Assembly (NCBI GenBank): GCA_006218035.1
Contig: VBWC01000003.1
Coordinates: forward strand, 305,251-369,250
Reading direction: 5' to 3'
DNA length: 64,000 nt
Source: Gammaproteobacteria bacterium
GTDB lineage: Bacteria > Pseudomonadota > Gammaproteobacteria > VBWC01
Below are positions 37,846-49,146 of the stretch, one piece after another; within the stretch, counting starts at the first letter, position 1, and the number at the start of each line of letters is the position of its first letter. The position numbers were made by a program, and so were the translations under genes. The notes beneath the pieces are model-generated. The model made no database searches, had not been told where the DNA came from, and worked only from the letters and a program-made list of their open reading frames with translations.

Positions 37846-38487
37846 ATGTCAAAGGCAACGAAAAAAGCGGTGTCGGCTCCGAAGGCGAAGAAGGCGGCTC
37901 CCGCGGCAAAGACGAAGACGAAGTCCGCCGCCGCGCCGGCGAAGACACGCGCCAGGATAACGGCTGCGAAGCAGGAACCCGTCAAGAAGCCTGCCGCGAA
38001 ACCTCGCACGGTGGCGGCAAAAACGGCTACAGCCGCGCCGGCGAAACCCGCAGCGGTCCCAAGCGGTTCCACGCACGAGTTTACCGGCTTCACCCCCTAC
38101 AAGATGAAAAAGGGTGAAGAGTACATGAACAAGGTACAACGCCAACATTTCCGCGCGATCCTGATGGATTGGAAAATGGAACTAATGCGCGAAGTTGATC
38201 GCACCATGCACCATTTGCAGGATGATGCCGCGAATTACCCCGACCCTAACGACCGTGCAACCCAGGAATCTGATTTTACGCTGGAGCTCCGTACCCGGGA
38301 TCGTGAACGGAAGTTGATCAAAAAGATTGACGAATCGCTGGGGAATCTGGGCGCCGGAGATTACGGCTATTGCGAAGTGTGCGGGGTTGAAATCGGTATT
38401 CGCCGGCTGGAAGCCAGACCCACTGCAATGCAGTGTATCGACTGCAAAACGCTCGATGAGATTCGCGAAAAGCATTTGAGCGGCTGA
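37846..38487 (+). CDS. dksA: RNA polymerase-binding transcription factor DksA with a Lys/Ala-rich N-terminal tail
   Basis: Secondary-channel factor that with ppGpp tunes rRNA and biosynthetic promoters. The C-terminal 140 residues are standard DksA: KKGEEYMNKVQRQHF, the coiled-coil tip YPDPNDRAT with the two functional Asp and Ala, ELRTRDRERKLIKKI, and the zinc finger CEVC-17-CIDC. Unlike the 151-residue E. coli protein, it carries about 65 extra N-terminal residues of Lys, Ala and Pro (KKAAPAAKTKTKSAAAPAK), like histone H1 or AlgP tails. The extension is in frame, begins with ATG and follows a promoter-like pair, so it appears real. A tail of this kind should bind nucleic acid. Confidence 0.93.
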   Translation: MSKATKKAVSAPKAKKAAPAAKTKTKSAAAPAKTRARITAAKQEPVKKPAAKPRTVAAKTATAAPAKPAAVPSGSTHEFTGFTPYKMKKGEEYMNKVQRQHFRAILMDWKMELMREVDRTMHHLQDDAANYPDPNDRATQESDFTLELRTRDRERKLIKKIDESLGNLGAGDYGYCEVCGVEIGIRRLEARPTAMQCIDCKTLDEIREKHLSG

Positions 38488-38629
38488 CGCCGGGATCCTG
38501 TCTTCAGTCGTCCCTTCCTTGTCCGGCCAGTCGTCGACTGGAATTCGTTCATGTTACGCTCGCCGGGATTCCTCAAGCCCGGCGCTTGTCGCGGGCACAG
38601 TATCCGCTACGTGAGTCCCGCATTTGTTA

Positions 38630-38646
38630 ACATGACGTTTTCATGT
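38630..38646. promoter_or_regulatory. inverted repeat upstream of acs
   Basis: ACATGA-CGTTT-TCATGT, arms of 6 bases, 35 bases before the acs ATG. Preceded by TTGTTA. It may be an operator for acs; no regulator gene for it is seen nearby. Confidence 0.28.
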
Positions 38647-38680
38647 ACCCTTAATTTACACGGATAGCGTCGGAGGGAAT

Positions 38681-40648
<1,968 letters not shown>

Positions 40649-40670
40649 AACGGTAACGGATACTGTGCGC

Positions 40671-41012
40671 ATGCCGGTCATTTTTCAGACCACTCTGCTG
40701 CTGATCTTGTCGAATATCTTCATGACGTTCGCCTGGTATGCACACCTTAAGAACCTGAATGACCGGGCGTGGTATATCGCCGCGTTCGTCAGTTGGGGCG
40801 TCGCGTTGTTTGAATATATGTTCCAGGTTCCGGCAAATCGAATCGGGTACACGGAGTTATCGCTGTCTCAGCTCAAGATCTTGCAGGAAGTAATTACATT
40901 ATTGGTTTTCGTGCCGTTCGCAATTTACTACATGCAACAGCCGGTCAAGCTTGATTATCTATGGGCGGGATTATGTCTGTTGGGCGCGGTGTATTTTGTC
41001 TTTCGTTCATGA
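40671..41012 (+). CDS. DMT-family (DUF486) small membrane protein
   Basis: Inner-membrane protein of about 113 residues with four predicted helices, related to the drug/metabolite transporter superfamily of half-size proteins. Characteristic pieces are NIFMTFAWYAHLKNL at the N-terminus, FEYMFQVPANRIGYTELSL in the middle and VYFVFRS at the end, all shared with the DUF486 family. Substrate unknown. The ATG at 40671 removes a non-hydrophobic 16-residue extension that would overlap acs. It may be transcribed with acs. Confidence 0.85.
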   Translation: MPVIFQTTLLLILSNIFMTFAWYAHLKNLNDRAWYIAAFVSWGVALFEYMFQVPANRIGYTELSLSQLKILQEVITLLVFVPFAIYYMQQPVKLDYLWAGLCLLGAVYFVFRS

Positions 41013-41069
41013 AGAACAACCCTGGCGCCGCGTTGTTGCCAACGACTTACCTTGGATATCTACCCGGGG

Positions 41070-42473
41070 TTATCGCTGCTTGTTTAGTCCTATTGAGACG
41101 ATCTCGACTGTTCCGCGGCCTGCTTGTTTGGCGCGGTACAGGGCCTCGTCCGTCTGCTTCAGCACGTCGGCGGCACAGAGTTTCGAGCCACTGCGGACCA
41201 GACACGCGCCAATCGACAAGCCGAGTTTTTCGCCGTCCATCAATTTCGCGAGAGTCTCGTTTTCCTGTTGATCAAACGCCGCTAGCACACGGTTACATAT
41301 TACCTGCAAGGTTTTGTCGTTGACACCCGGCAGTATTGCAACAAACTCGTCGCCACCGTATCGCGCGAGTATGTCATACGGCCGAAACCGCTCGTGAATG
41401 GCGGTAGCGATGATTTTTAGCGCTTTGTCGCCAACGGCATGGCCGAGCGTATCGTTCAGTTCCTTGAAATGATCAAGGTCCATGAACATCAATGCCAGTT
41501 CGTTGGATCCAAGGCGGCGTGAACGTTCGAGTTCCTCTTCCAGCCGTTCGTCGAAGTAACGACGGTTATAGAGCCCGGTCAACGGGTCGCGGTACGCCAT
41601 CTCTTCGAGACTTTTGAAGCGCCGGTGCGCTACCAGTGCCAGCTCGAGATGAGACACAAGCGTTTCCAGCATCTCGCGTGTCGCCTGAGTGACGGGCAGC
41701 GGAATCTGGAATAGCATCAGATAACAGAGTACACCGTCGATATAGATCGGCACCGCGAGTTCGAAGCCACCTTCGATACCGGACAGCTCCAGTTTTTCCG
41801 GAATCTCGACACAGGTAAGTCCGGCGCGCTTTTTTACTCTATCGATCATGCGATCGAGAACTTCGCGATCAATATGTTTCGGCAACTTATCAAAACCTAT
41901 GCCGCCGACAATATTGGCGTCTAACGCCGCGCAATCAACTGCGAGCGCCTTGTGTGCGACGATCAACTGGGCAGAACTTTGTACACCGTGATCGAGCAAC
42001 GTGCTTTGCTCGCTGGTCGATTCAAGCTGCTTGGAAATATCCAGCATCGCCCGGAACAATTCAAGTTGCATTACCTTCTGCTGAATACGATCCTGATGAT
42101 GTATCTGGTCACGTACCAGATCGTAGAGAAGTTTCGCTGCTTTTCCTGAAATGATGTCGATGGATTTATTGCTGCGCATTGCCAGTAGCGCCGGCGCCAA
42201 TGCCGGATCGCCGGTGACGTCGATAATCAGGTCACCGTCGAAGTCGGGCACCACCTCCGCGGCATTTGAGTACGTCGGGATCTCCATACTCTCGGCGAGT
42301 TTCATGCCGACCGCGTTCTTGTCGATGTCGATGACCGCTTTCAACCACAGCCAATCGTAATGGCGGAATACGTGTAAAATCGCGACTCCGCCGCGACCGG
42401 CTCCGACCAACAGGGCCTCTACCTTGCCCATCCTGGCACAGCGAGGAACGTCATTTTTACCGCCGGTAGCCAT
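41070..42473 (-). CDS. diguanylate cyclase with N-terminal NAD(P)-binding-like domain and GAF domain
   Basis: Predicted c-di-GMP synthase of 467 residues. Residues about 18-125 form a Rossmann-type module: LLVGAGRGGVAIL carries GxGxxG, the second strand ends in VIDID, and DLIIDVTGDPALAPALL follows as in NAD-dependent dehydrogenases. A helix (about 125-155) leads to a GAF-like domain (about 155-300). The GGDEF domain has DPLTGLYNRRYFDE, MDLDHFKELND and the active site GGDEF at 373-377, with the inhibitory-site RPYD at 364-367, so it should be active and feedback-inhibited. The Rossmann module suggests sensing of a nucleotide or redox state. No membrane segment. Start at the ATG at 42473; an ATG 14 codons later is possible. 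Confidence 0.9.
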   Translation of the reverse strand: MATGGKNDVPRCARMGKVEALLVGAGRGGVAILHVFRHYDWLWLKAVIDIDKNAVGMKLAESMEIPTYSNAAEVVPDFDGDLIIDVTGDPALAPALLAMRSNKSIDIISGKAAKLLYDLVRDQIHHQDRIQQKVMQLELFRAMLDISKQLESTSEQSTLLDHGVQSSAQLIVAHKALAVDCAALDANIVGGIGFDKLPKHIDREVLDRMIDRVKKRAGLTCVEIPEKLELSGIEGGFELAVPIYIDGVLCYLMLFQIPLPVTQATREMLETLVSHLELALVAHRRFKSLEEMAYRDPLTGLYNRRYFDERLEEELERSRRLGSNELALMFMDLDHFKELNDTLGHAVGDKALKIIATAIHERFRPYDILARYGGDEFVAILPGVNDKTLQVICNRVLAAFDQQENETLAKLMDGEKLGLSIGACLVRSGSKLCAADVLKQTDEALYRAKQAGRGTVEIVSIGLNKQR

Positions 42474-42597
42474 AATTGTCTCTGATAACCTTCGTAACCT
42501 AATGTCTTGATTGTTAATTTCACTTCTGACCTACCGGAGTAAACGCGGGCTATCACTATATCGACACGCATGCCGGAATCGTTATTTTCGCGGCAAT

Positions 42598-42625
42598 AAA
42601 AAAGGGGCCACAAGGCCCCTTTTTT
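42598..42625 (-). terminator. Rho-independent terminator of pnp
   Basis: Stem GGGGCC / GGCCCC with a 4-base loop, flanked by six A and six T, so it works on both strands. It lies 17 bases after the pnp stop and is the clearest intrinsic terminator in the window. It closes the long rimP-to-pnp transcription unit and may also insulate the diguanylate cyclase gene. Confidence 0.92.
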
Positions 42626-42642
42626 CCATATGGAAGGAATCG

Positions 42643-44730
42643 CTAATGTGCCTCGACAGCCTTCATGCTAAGGCGTATCCGCCCTTGCTTGTCGATCTCG
42701 AGCACCTTGACCTTGACGCGATCACCTTCCTGAAGCTTGTCGCTGACGTTCTCTACCCGCTCGTTCGATATCTGGGAGATATGTACCAGGCCGTCCTTGC
42801 CGGGAAGAATATTGACGAATGCGCCAAAATCCATCAGCTTTGCGACCTTGCCTTCATATATCTTGCCGACCTCGACGTCGGCCGTGATCTGTTCAATGCG
42901 CTCCAGTGCTGCCTGCGCAGCGGCATTGTCCACCGATGCGATCTTGACGGTGCCGTCATCGGTGATATCGATAGTCGTACCGGTCTCTTCGGTCAGCGCA
43001 CGGATCGTCGCGCCTCCCTTGCCGATCACATCGCGGATCTTGTCGGGATGAATCTTTATCGTCAGAATACGCGGCGCGTAATTGGACAGCTCGCTACGCG
43101 GTTCGGAGATGACCTTGTTCATTTCGCCGAGGATATGCAGCCGCCCTTCCTTCGCCTGGGCCAGCGCCTTCTCCATGATTTCGCGCGTGATGCCGTCAAT
43201 CTTGATGTCCATCTGCAGCGCGGTTACGCCGTTTGCGGTCCCCGCTACCTTGAAGTCCATGTCGCCGAGATGGTCCTCGTCACCGAGAATATCGCTCAAC
43301 ACGGTAAAGCGGTCCTGTTCCTTGATCAGGCCCATCGCGATCCCGGCCACCGGTGCCTTGATTGGCACGCCGGCGTCCATCAACGACAGGCTCGCGCCAC
43401 ACACCGAGGCCATCGAACTGGAGCCGTTGGATTCAGTGATCTCGGACACGACCCTGACAACGTAAGGGTAATTCTCCATGTCCGGCATCACCGCCAGAAT
43501 GCCGCGTTTTGCCAATCGGCCGTGACCGATCTCGCGGCGCTTCGGGCTGCCGACGAACCCTGTCTCGCCAACGCTGTAAGGAGGGAAATTATAGTGGAAC
43601 ATGAATGGTTGCTTGTACTCGCCTTCGATCGCGTCGATGATCTGCGCGTCACGGCCGGTGCCCAGCGTCGTGACAACCAGCGCCTGCGTCTCGCCGCGGG
43701 TAAACAGCGCGGACCCGTGGGTACGCGGCAGCGTTCCGGTTTTGACCGTAATTGGCCGTACTGCACGCGTATCCCGACCGTCGATACGTTTTTCGCCCGC
43801 CAGAATACGGCCGCGCACGAGCTTCTTTTCCATGGACGCGATGGCGTTACGCACCGCTTCCTTGTTCCACGCGGTTTGATCGCCAGCCGTCAAACTCGCG
43901 GTAACATTCGCGCGAATTTCCGCCAGTTTTTCCACGCGCGTCTGCTTTTCGGCAATCCGATAGGCCTCGTTCAATGACTCGCCAACGGCAGCCGCCACAG
44001 CATGTTTCAGCGCAGCGTCGGACTCCGGTGCCTGCAATTTCCATGGCGTCTTGCCAACCGCTGCAACCATTTCCCTGATCGCCACGATGACCTGCTGCAT
44101 CTGATCGTGGCCGAACAACACGGCGCCGAGCATCACGTCTTCGGCAAGCTCCTTGGCCTCCGATTCGACCATTAACACCGCGCCCTCGGTCCCTGCGACG
44201 ACGAGATCGAGCGCAGAACCCGCCAGTTCGCTGGCAGTCGGGTTTAACAGATACTGTCCGTCACGATAACCGACCCGCGCCGCGCCGATCGGTCCACTGA
44301 ACGGAAGTCCGGAAATAGCGAGCGCCGCGGATGCACCGATGATCGCCGGGATATCCGGATCGATTTCCGGATCGATCGATACCACCGTGGCAATAATCTG
44401 CACTTCATTGGTAAACCCCTTCGGGAACAGGGGCCGCAGGGGACGGTCAATCAGGCGTGACGTCAATGTTTCCTTCTCGGAGGGGCGCCCTTCGCGCTTG
44501 AAGAAGCCCCCGGGAATCTTGCCGGCCGAGTAGGTGCGCTCCTGGTAATTGACGGTCAGCGGAAAGAAATCCTGACCCGGTACTGCGTCCTTCTTGCCCA
44601 CGGCGCTGACCAGCACCATGGTGTCGCCAAGCGATGCCATGACCGCTGCATCTGCCTGCCTGGCGATCTCGCCGGTCTCCAGCGTCAGCCGCTGATTCCC
44701 GTATTGAATGACTTTCTTGAATGGATTCAC
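42643..44730 (-). CDS. pnp: polyribonucleotide nucleotidyltransferase
   Basis: 3'-5' phosphorolytic exoribonuclease of about 695 residues and core of the RNA degradosome. Two RNase PH domains ([14 protein letters not shown], then GRDTRAVRP and [15 protein letters not shown]) are followed by a KH domain ([20 protein letters not shown]) and an S1 domain ([19 protein letters not shown]). I use GTG 44730 ([12 protein letters not shown]) because AAGGGA lies 8 bases before it; an ATG 15 codons upstream has no such site. A long hairpin lies between rpsO and pnp, like the RNase III-processed structure through which E. coli pnp controls itself. Confidence 0.97.
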   Translation of the reverse strand: MNPFKKVIQYGNQRLTLETGEIARQADAAVMASLGDTMVLVSAVGKKDAVPGQDFFPLTVNYQERTYSAGKIPGGFFKREGRPSEKETLTSRLIDRPLRPLFPKGFTNEVQIIATVVSIDPEIDPDIPAIIGASAALAISGLPFSGPIGAARVGYRDGQYLLNPTASELAGSALDLVVAGTEGAVLMVESEAKELAEDVMLGAVLFGHDQMQQVIVAIREMVAAVGKTPWKLQAPESDAALKHAVAAAVGESLNEAYRIAEKQTRVEKLAEIRANVTASLTAGDQTAWNKEAVRNAIASMEKKLVRGRILAGEKRIDGRDTRAVRPITVKTGTLPRTHGSALFTRGETQALVVTTLGTGRDAQIIDAIEGEYKQPFMFHYNFPPYSVGETGFVGSPKRREIGHGRLAKRGILAVMPDMENYPYVVRVVSEITESNGSSSMASVCGASLSLMDAGVPIKAPVAGIAMGLIKEQDRFTVLSDILGDEDHLGDMDFKVAGTANGVTALQMDIKIDGITREIMEKALAQAKEGRLHILGEMNKVISEPRSELSNYAPRILTIKIHPDKIRDVIGKGGATIRALTEETGTTIDITDDGTVKIASVDNAAAQAALERIEQITADVEVGKIYEGKVAKLMDFGAFVNILPGKDGLVHISQISNERVENVSDKLQEGDRVKVKVLEIDKQGRIRLSMKAVEAH

Positions 44731-44814
44731 GTTAAGTTCCCTTGTAATAGCAGTTACGTCCCGCAGGCTCTTCACTCCGGGAACGGGGCACCAATTTTTT
44801 CGTTCTTGTAGAAA

Positions 44815-44872
44815 CAGGTGTCGCGGTAATCATGATCGCGAACGAAAACCCGGTTGCGATCATCGACACCTG
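44815..44872 (-). promoter_or_regulatory. rpsO-pnp intercistronic hairpin, likely RNase III site
   Basis: Arms CAGGTGTCG + ATGATCGC + AAC pair with GTTGCGATCATCGACACCTG over about 20 base pairs, interrupted on one side by an 8-base bulge and one mismatch. It begins 7 bases after the rpsO stop and ends about 85 bases before pnp. The same place in E. coli holds an RNase III-cleaved stem that triggers PNPase autoregulation. Confidence 0.65.
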
Positions 44873-44878
44873 CCCGCG

Positions 44879-45148
44879 CTATTTACGTAACCCTAAGCGG
44901 GAAATCAGCGTTCTGTAACGTTCGAGATCGTACTGTTTCAGATAGTCGAGTAATTTCCTGCGGCTGTTGACCATTTTCAACAGTCCCTGACGGGAGTGAT
45001 GATCCTTGGTATGAGCCTTGAAATGATCCGTCAACTGCTCGATCTGTGCCGTCAATAATGCGACCTGGACTTCCGGCGAGCCGGTGTCGTTAGGTGCGCG
45101 CTGATAGTCGTTGATGACTTTTGACTTCTGTTCAATTTGTAGTGGCAT
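44879..45148 (-). CDS. rpsO: 30S ribosomal protein S15
   Basis: 89-residue primary binding protein of the 16S rRNA central domain. Diagnostic motifs are [20 protein letters not shown], the [18 protein letters not shown] helix and the closing [12 protein letters not shown] with SRLGLRK. Its length equals the family norm. It lies between truB (gap 89 bases) and pnp (gap about 148 bases, containing a large hairpin), the conserved order. An AGAGAG-type ribosome site precedes the ATG. A separate promoter in the truB-rpsO gap is likely but not identified. Confidence 0.98.
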   Translation of the reverse strand: MPLQIEQKSKVINDYQRAPNDTGSPEVQVALLTAQIEQLTDHFKAHTKDHHSRQGLLKMVNSRRKLLDYLKQYDLERYRTLISRLGLRK

Positions 45149-45237
45149 AACTCTCTTCGATCTTTATAAACTGTACCGTTGACAAGGCCGCGATTTTACC
45201 TGTTTGCCCACTGTTCTGACAAGAAAAACTCCGCCTA

Positions 45238-46158
45238 TCAGTAGTTGACCAGCCGTTTCGGGGCAACACGTCCGTCATCGAGAATATGACCGACGCCCAG
45301 GAAGTCCGAATTCAGACCAAACAGACGCACCCACCCCTGAGTCGGCGCATGAGGCACCAGCACCGGCTGGCCGCGTTTCAGGATAAAGGCGACATCGTCC
45401 GGGAGGCGCACGTCCGGCCAATGGTTTACTGCGGTTTCCATTGGTAGCAGCCGGGCGTCCAGCGCGTCGGCACCGCCTTCCGCACCCAGATCCCTGAGTT
45501 CTTGAAGCGTTATCAATCCACCCTCCGCAAACGGGCCGACCTTCAGTCGCCGGAGTGTTTTGACATGAGCGCCGCACCCGAGCGCCGCCCCGATATCCTC
45601 GGCAAGCGTGCGAATATAGGTCCCTTTCGAACAATGTACGTCCAGCTCTATCAGCGGCGTTGCCACGTGTCTCAGCACCAGACGAAGGATGTCGACCTCG
45701 CGTGGCGCCCGTTCTACCTGCAACCCTTGCCGGGCCAGCCGGTAGAGCGGCTGGCCTTGTCGCTTGATGGCCGAATACATCGGCGGCACCTGCTGGATAC
45801 GACCGACAAACCGGTTCAACTGCGCACGGAGCTCGTCCTCGACCAGCGCCGGAACAGGTCTGGTTTCGACGATAGCGCCATCGGCATCCGCGGTGTCGGT
45901 CGTTACGCCAAGCGCGATACTGACACGGTAATATTTGTCAGCGTCGAGTAAAAAACCGGATATTTTAGTTGCCTCACCCAAACAGATCGGTAACAAACCG
46001 CTCGCCAGTGGATCGAGGCTGCCGGTATGACCGGCCTTGCATGCCTGATAAATGCGTTTGACTTGCTGCAACGCGCCGTTCGACGTTATTCCCGCGGGTT
46101 TGTCGAGCAGCACAATACCGTGAACGGCCCGCTGCGCGTTGCGCCGCGCCGTGGTCAT
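45238..46158 (-). CDS. truB: tRNA pseudouridine(55) synthase
   Basis: Makes pseudouridine 55 in the T loop of all elongator tRNAs and acts as a tRNA chaperone. The 306-residue protein has LLDKPAGITSNGALQQVK, the catalytic Asp in GHTGSLDPLASGLLPICLG, the tRNA-gripping YYRVSIALGVTTDTADADG and the RNA-binding RCSKGTYIRTL-like segment (HCSKGTYIRTLAEDIG), then a C-terminal PUA-like domain. Its start overlaps the rbfA stop by 4 bases (ATGA), so the two are translationally coupled. Confidence 0.97.
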   Translation of the reverse strand: MTTARRNAQRAVHGIVLLDKPAGITSNGALQQVKRIYQACKAGHTGSLDPLASGLLPICLGEATKISGFLLDADKYYRVSIALGVTTDTADADGAIVETRPVPALVEDELRAQLNRFVGRIQQVPPMYSAIKRQGQPLYRLARQGLQVERAPREVDILRLVLRHVATPLIELDVHCSKGTYIRTLAEDIGAALGCGAHVKTLRRLKVGPFAEGGLITLQELRDLGAEGGADALDARLLPMETAVNHWPDVRLPDDVAFILKRGQPVLVPHAPTQGWVRLFGLNSDFLGVGHILDDGRVAPKRLVNY

Positions 46159-46559
46159 TCCGATTCCTGGGATTTGTCAGCGATGGCAACGGCCTCGTGC
46201 TGCTCACGGTCCTTACGCACCGCGGAATCGATCAGCGCACTGAGGTCTGCGCCACGTGTCTGCGACACATCGTAGAGGAAGTGCAGTGCCGGTATCGTGC
46301 GCATCGCCAGCAGTTTGCCCAGCCGGCCGCGCAAATAGCCGCCGGCCCGGTTCAATATGGTGACGGATTCCTCCGGGATTCCGGTATCGCCAAGCACGGT
46401 GATATAGACCTTGGCATGCGAAAAGTCCCGGGATATCTCGACGGCCGCGACCGTTACCATGCCAACCCGCGGATCTTTAACCTCGTCCCGGATCAGTACC
46501 GCAAGATCGCGTTTAAGCTGCTCCGCCACCCGTTCGGTGCGGTTGAATTCTCTCGGCAT
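46155..46559 (-). CDS. rbfA: ribosome-binding factor A
   Basis: Small KH-like assembly factor of 134 residues for the 30S subunit, needed for 16S 5' end maturation and cold growth. Conserved pieces are FNRTERVAEQLKRDLAVLI, DPRVGMVTVAAVEISRDFSH and LHFLYDVSQTRGADLSALI. The C-terminal tail (RKDREQHEAVAIADKSQESE) is acidic and probably flexible. It sits between infB (gap 23 bases) and truB (4-base overlap), the standard order. Confidence 0.96.
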   Translation of the reverse strand: MPREFNRTERVAEQLKRDLAVLIRDEVKDPRVGMVTVAAVEISRDFSHAKVYITVLGDTGIPEESVTILNRAGGYLRGRLGKLLAMRTIPALHFLYDVSQTRGADLSALIDSAVRKDREQHEAVAIADKSQESE

Positions 46560-46582
46560 CGTCGTGAACCACCCTCGTATGC

Positions 46583-49117
46583 CTAAAGCGTTCTGGCTAC
46601 GGTAACTTTTTCGTAGACCTCGATCTGGTCACCGGCACGGACATCGTTGTAGTTCTTCACGCCGATACCGCACTCCATGCCGTTTTTGACCTCGCCGACA
46701 TCGTCCTTGAAGCGCCGCAAAGATTCGAGCTCGCCCTCGTAAATCACAATATTGTCCCGCAATACGCGAATCGGCAGGTTACGCTTAACGAAACCGTCGA
46801 TGACCATACATCCGGCAATCGCCCCGAATTTCGGCGATTTAAATACGTCACGTACTTCGGCCAGACCGACGATCTGCTCCCTGATTTCCGGCGCCAGCAT
46901 TCCCGAAACGGCTTTTTTAACCTCATCAACAACATCATAAATAACGCCGTAGTAATGAATCTTCACCTTGGCGTCTTCAGCCAGCCGCTTGGCGGCACTA
47001 TCGGCGCGTACGTTAAAGCCGATAAGGGCGGCATTGGAGGCGATTCCCAGATTAATATCCGATTCGTTGATACCGCCGACGCCGCTCGATATCACTTTGA
47101 CGATCACCTCGTCGGTCGACAAGCCGGTCAACGATTCCCGGAGTGCCTCGATCGATCCTTGCACGTCCGCCTTGACCACCAGATTGAGGGTGTTGACCTT
47201 GTCTTTCTCGAGCTGCGAGAACACGTCCTCCAGTTTTGTCGCCTGCTGACGGGCTAATTTGACGTCGCGGTACTTGCCCTGGCGGAACAACGCGATCTCA
47301 CGGGCCTTACGTTCATCTTCAACCCCGATCACATCGTCGCCTGCGTTCGGCACACCCGAGAGTCCCAGAATGGCGACCGGCGCCGATGGGCCTGCCGATT
47401 TAATGGCTTCACCGGCCGCGTTAAACATCGCCCGAACGCGACCGAATTCCTGACCAGCCAGCAGCATATCACCGATCTTTAAGGTGCCGGACTGCACTAG
47501 CAATGTCGCGACCGGACCCCGTCCCTTGTCGAGGCTCGATTCGATGACAACACCGCTGGCGCGGCCTTCCGCAGGTGCGGTGAGCTCCATGACCTCGGCC
47601 TGCAGCGCAATCGCCTCCAGCAGTTCGTCGACGCCCTGACCGGTGTGCGCGGATACGTTGACAAACATCGTGTCGCCGCCCCATGCATCGGGAATCACGC
47701 CATGCTGGGATAACCCCTGTTTCACCTTCTCCGGGTCCGCCTGATGCTTGTCTATCTTGTTGATCGCGACCAGTAACGGGACCCCCGCCGCCTTGGCATG
47801 CTGCACCGCTTCCACGGTTTGAGGCATCACCCCGTCGTCAGCGGCAACCACCAGCACCACGATGTCCGTCAACTTGGCGCCACGCGCACGCATCGCGGTA
47901 AATGCCGCGTGACCCGGGGTATCCAGGAACGTGACGCTGCCCTTGCGGGTATCCACCTGATAGGCGCCAATATGTTGTGTGATCCCTCCCGCTTCGCCTG
48001 CCGCTACGCGGCTGCGACGGATGAAATCGAGCAGCGATGTCTTGCCGTGATCGACGTGTCCCATGATGGTGACCACCGGCGCGCGGGGCAACACCTCGCG
48101 TTCAACCTGCTCCTGCTGTACCAGGGATTCTTCAAGCAGATTTTCCTGCATGCGCTTGGGAATATGCCCCATCTCCTCGACGAGAGCCATCGCCGTATCC
48201 TGGTCAACTACCTGATTGATAGTGACCATACTGCCCATGCTCATCATGAATTTTATGACTTCCGCCGCCTTTATGGACATGCGTGCCGCAAGGTCCGCGA
48301 TGGTAATGGTTTCCGGAATGGATACTTCCCGCACCACCGGGGCAGTCGGTCGTTCAAACCCGTGCCGGGTTTCTGCCGTCGGTGTGACGGAGATCGACCG
48401 CGGGGAGCGCTTCTTCTTTCTTCGACCGGCCTTGTCGGCCGCCACATGAAGCTCCTCACGCCCGTACTTGGTGTTCCGTTCGTTACGATCCCCGCCGCGC
48501 GCCTCGCGTTTCTTTTTCGTCGATTTTTCCGGTTCGGTCCGCGCCGCAACCGGCGCTGCGACCGCGGGTGCTGCGGCCGGTGCCGTCGCCAGAGGCGGTT
48601 CGGGAACCACTTCGGCGCTTGATGCTTCCAGGCGGGTTTCCTCGGCAACAGGGATCTGTTCCGGCGCCGGTACGGGTGGCATTGCCAACGTTCCGGCGGC
48701 TTCCGCTACCGGCCGCGCTATCGGCTCGTGTGCCGCCGGCGGCGCTTCCTGGGCGGCTTTTTCGGCCTCTTCCGCGAGAACGACGCTACGCTTTACATAG
48801 GTACGTCTTTTTCGGACCTCGACGTTGACCGACTTCGTTTTCGCCGCAACGCCCCTGCCGGTTTTGACCGTCGCCGGTCGCAACGCGCTGATCGTCCGGC
48901 GCTTCAACGTCACTTTCTTCGGATCGCCGCCGCTGAGTTGGCCGCTCTCCGTGCCATGGAGGCCGCGCAGATGGCCCAGCAGCTGCGTTTTTTCCTTCTC
49001 GCTGATCGGCTCATCGGGCTTCTTGATATCGATACCGGCTTCATCAAGTTGCGCCAGGAGACGATCAACCGGGATACCTACCACTTCGGCAAACTGCTTT
49101 ACTGTGACATCGGCCAT
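46583..49117 (-). CDS. infB: translation initiation factor IF-2
   Basis: GTPase of about 844 residues that places initiator tRNA on the 30S subunit and promotes subunit joining. An N-terminal IF2N module ([20 protein letters not shown]) and a long charged, Ala/Pro-rich linker precede the G domain: [32 protein letters not shown] and NKIDK. Domains II-IV follow, with the initiator-binding C2 part near [18 protein letters not shown]. The ATG at 49117 (MADVTVKQF) matches the family; a longer frame starting at 49276 would run through the nusA stop. Gap to nusA is 29 bases. Confidence 0.97.
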   Translation of the reverse strand: MADVTVKQFAEVVGIPVDRLLAQLDEAGIDIKKPDEPISEKEKTQLLGHLRGLHGTESGQLSGGDPKKVTLKRRTISALRPATVKTGRGVAAKTKSVNVEVRKRRTYVKRSVVLAEEAEKAAQEAPPAAHEPIARPVAEAAGTLAMPPVPAPEQIPVAEETRLEASSAEVVPEPPLATAPAAAPAVAAPVAARTEPEKSTKKKREARGGDRNERNTKYGREELHVAADKAGRRKKKRSPRSISVTPTAETRHGFERPTAPVVREVSIPETITIADLAARMSIKAAEVIKFMMSMGSMVTINQVVDQDTAMALVEEMGHIPKRMQENLLEESLVQQEQVEREVLPRAPVVTIMGHVDHGKTSLLDFIRRSRVAAGEAGGITQHIGAYQVDTRKGSVTFLDTPGHAAFTAMRARGAKLTDIVVLVVAADDGVMPQTVEAVQHAKAAGVPLLVAINKIDKHQADPEKVKQGLSQHGVIPDAWGGDTMFVNVSAHTGQGVDELLEAIALQAEVMELTAPAEGRASGVVIESSLDKGRGPVATLLVQSGTLKIGDMLLAGQEFGRVRAMFNAAGEAIKSAGPSAPVAILGLSGVPNAGDDVIGVEDERKAREIALFRQGKYRDVKLARQQATKLEDVFSQLEKDKVNTLNLVVKADVQGSIEALRESLTGLSTDEVIVKVISSGVGGINESDINLGIASNAALIGFNVRADSAAKRLAEDAKVKIHYYGVIYDVVDEVKKAVSGMLAPEIREQIVGLAEVRDVFKSPKFGAIAGCMVIDGFVKRNLPIRVLRDNIVIYEGELESLRRFKDDVGEVKNGMECGIGVKNYNDVRAGDQIEVYEKVTVARTL

Positions 49118-49146
49118 ATTTAACGCTGCATTCCTTCTAGGTCGGG

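Noticed and set aside
38562-38583. GCCGGG / CCCGGC hairpin after dksA considered as a terminator
   Set aside because: No T-run follows on the plus strand; it is 75 bases after the stop and too weakly supported to list as a terminator.
42511-43977. 488-codon open frame on the plus strand opposite pnp
   Set aside because: It mirrors the codon structure of pnp, has no ribosome site or recognisable protein pattern, and pnp itself is certain.
47798-48622. 274-codon plus-strand frame opposite infB
   Set aside because: Antisense to the IF-2 G domain; His/Arg-rich translation typical of a shadow.
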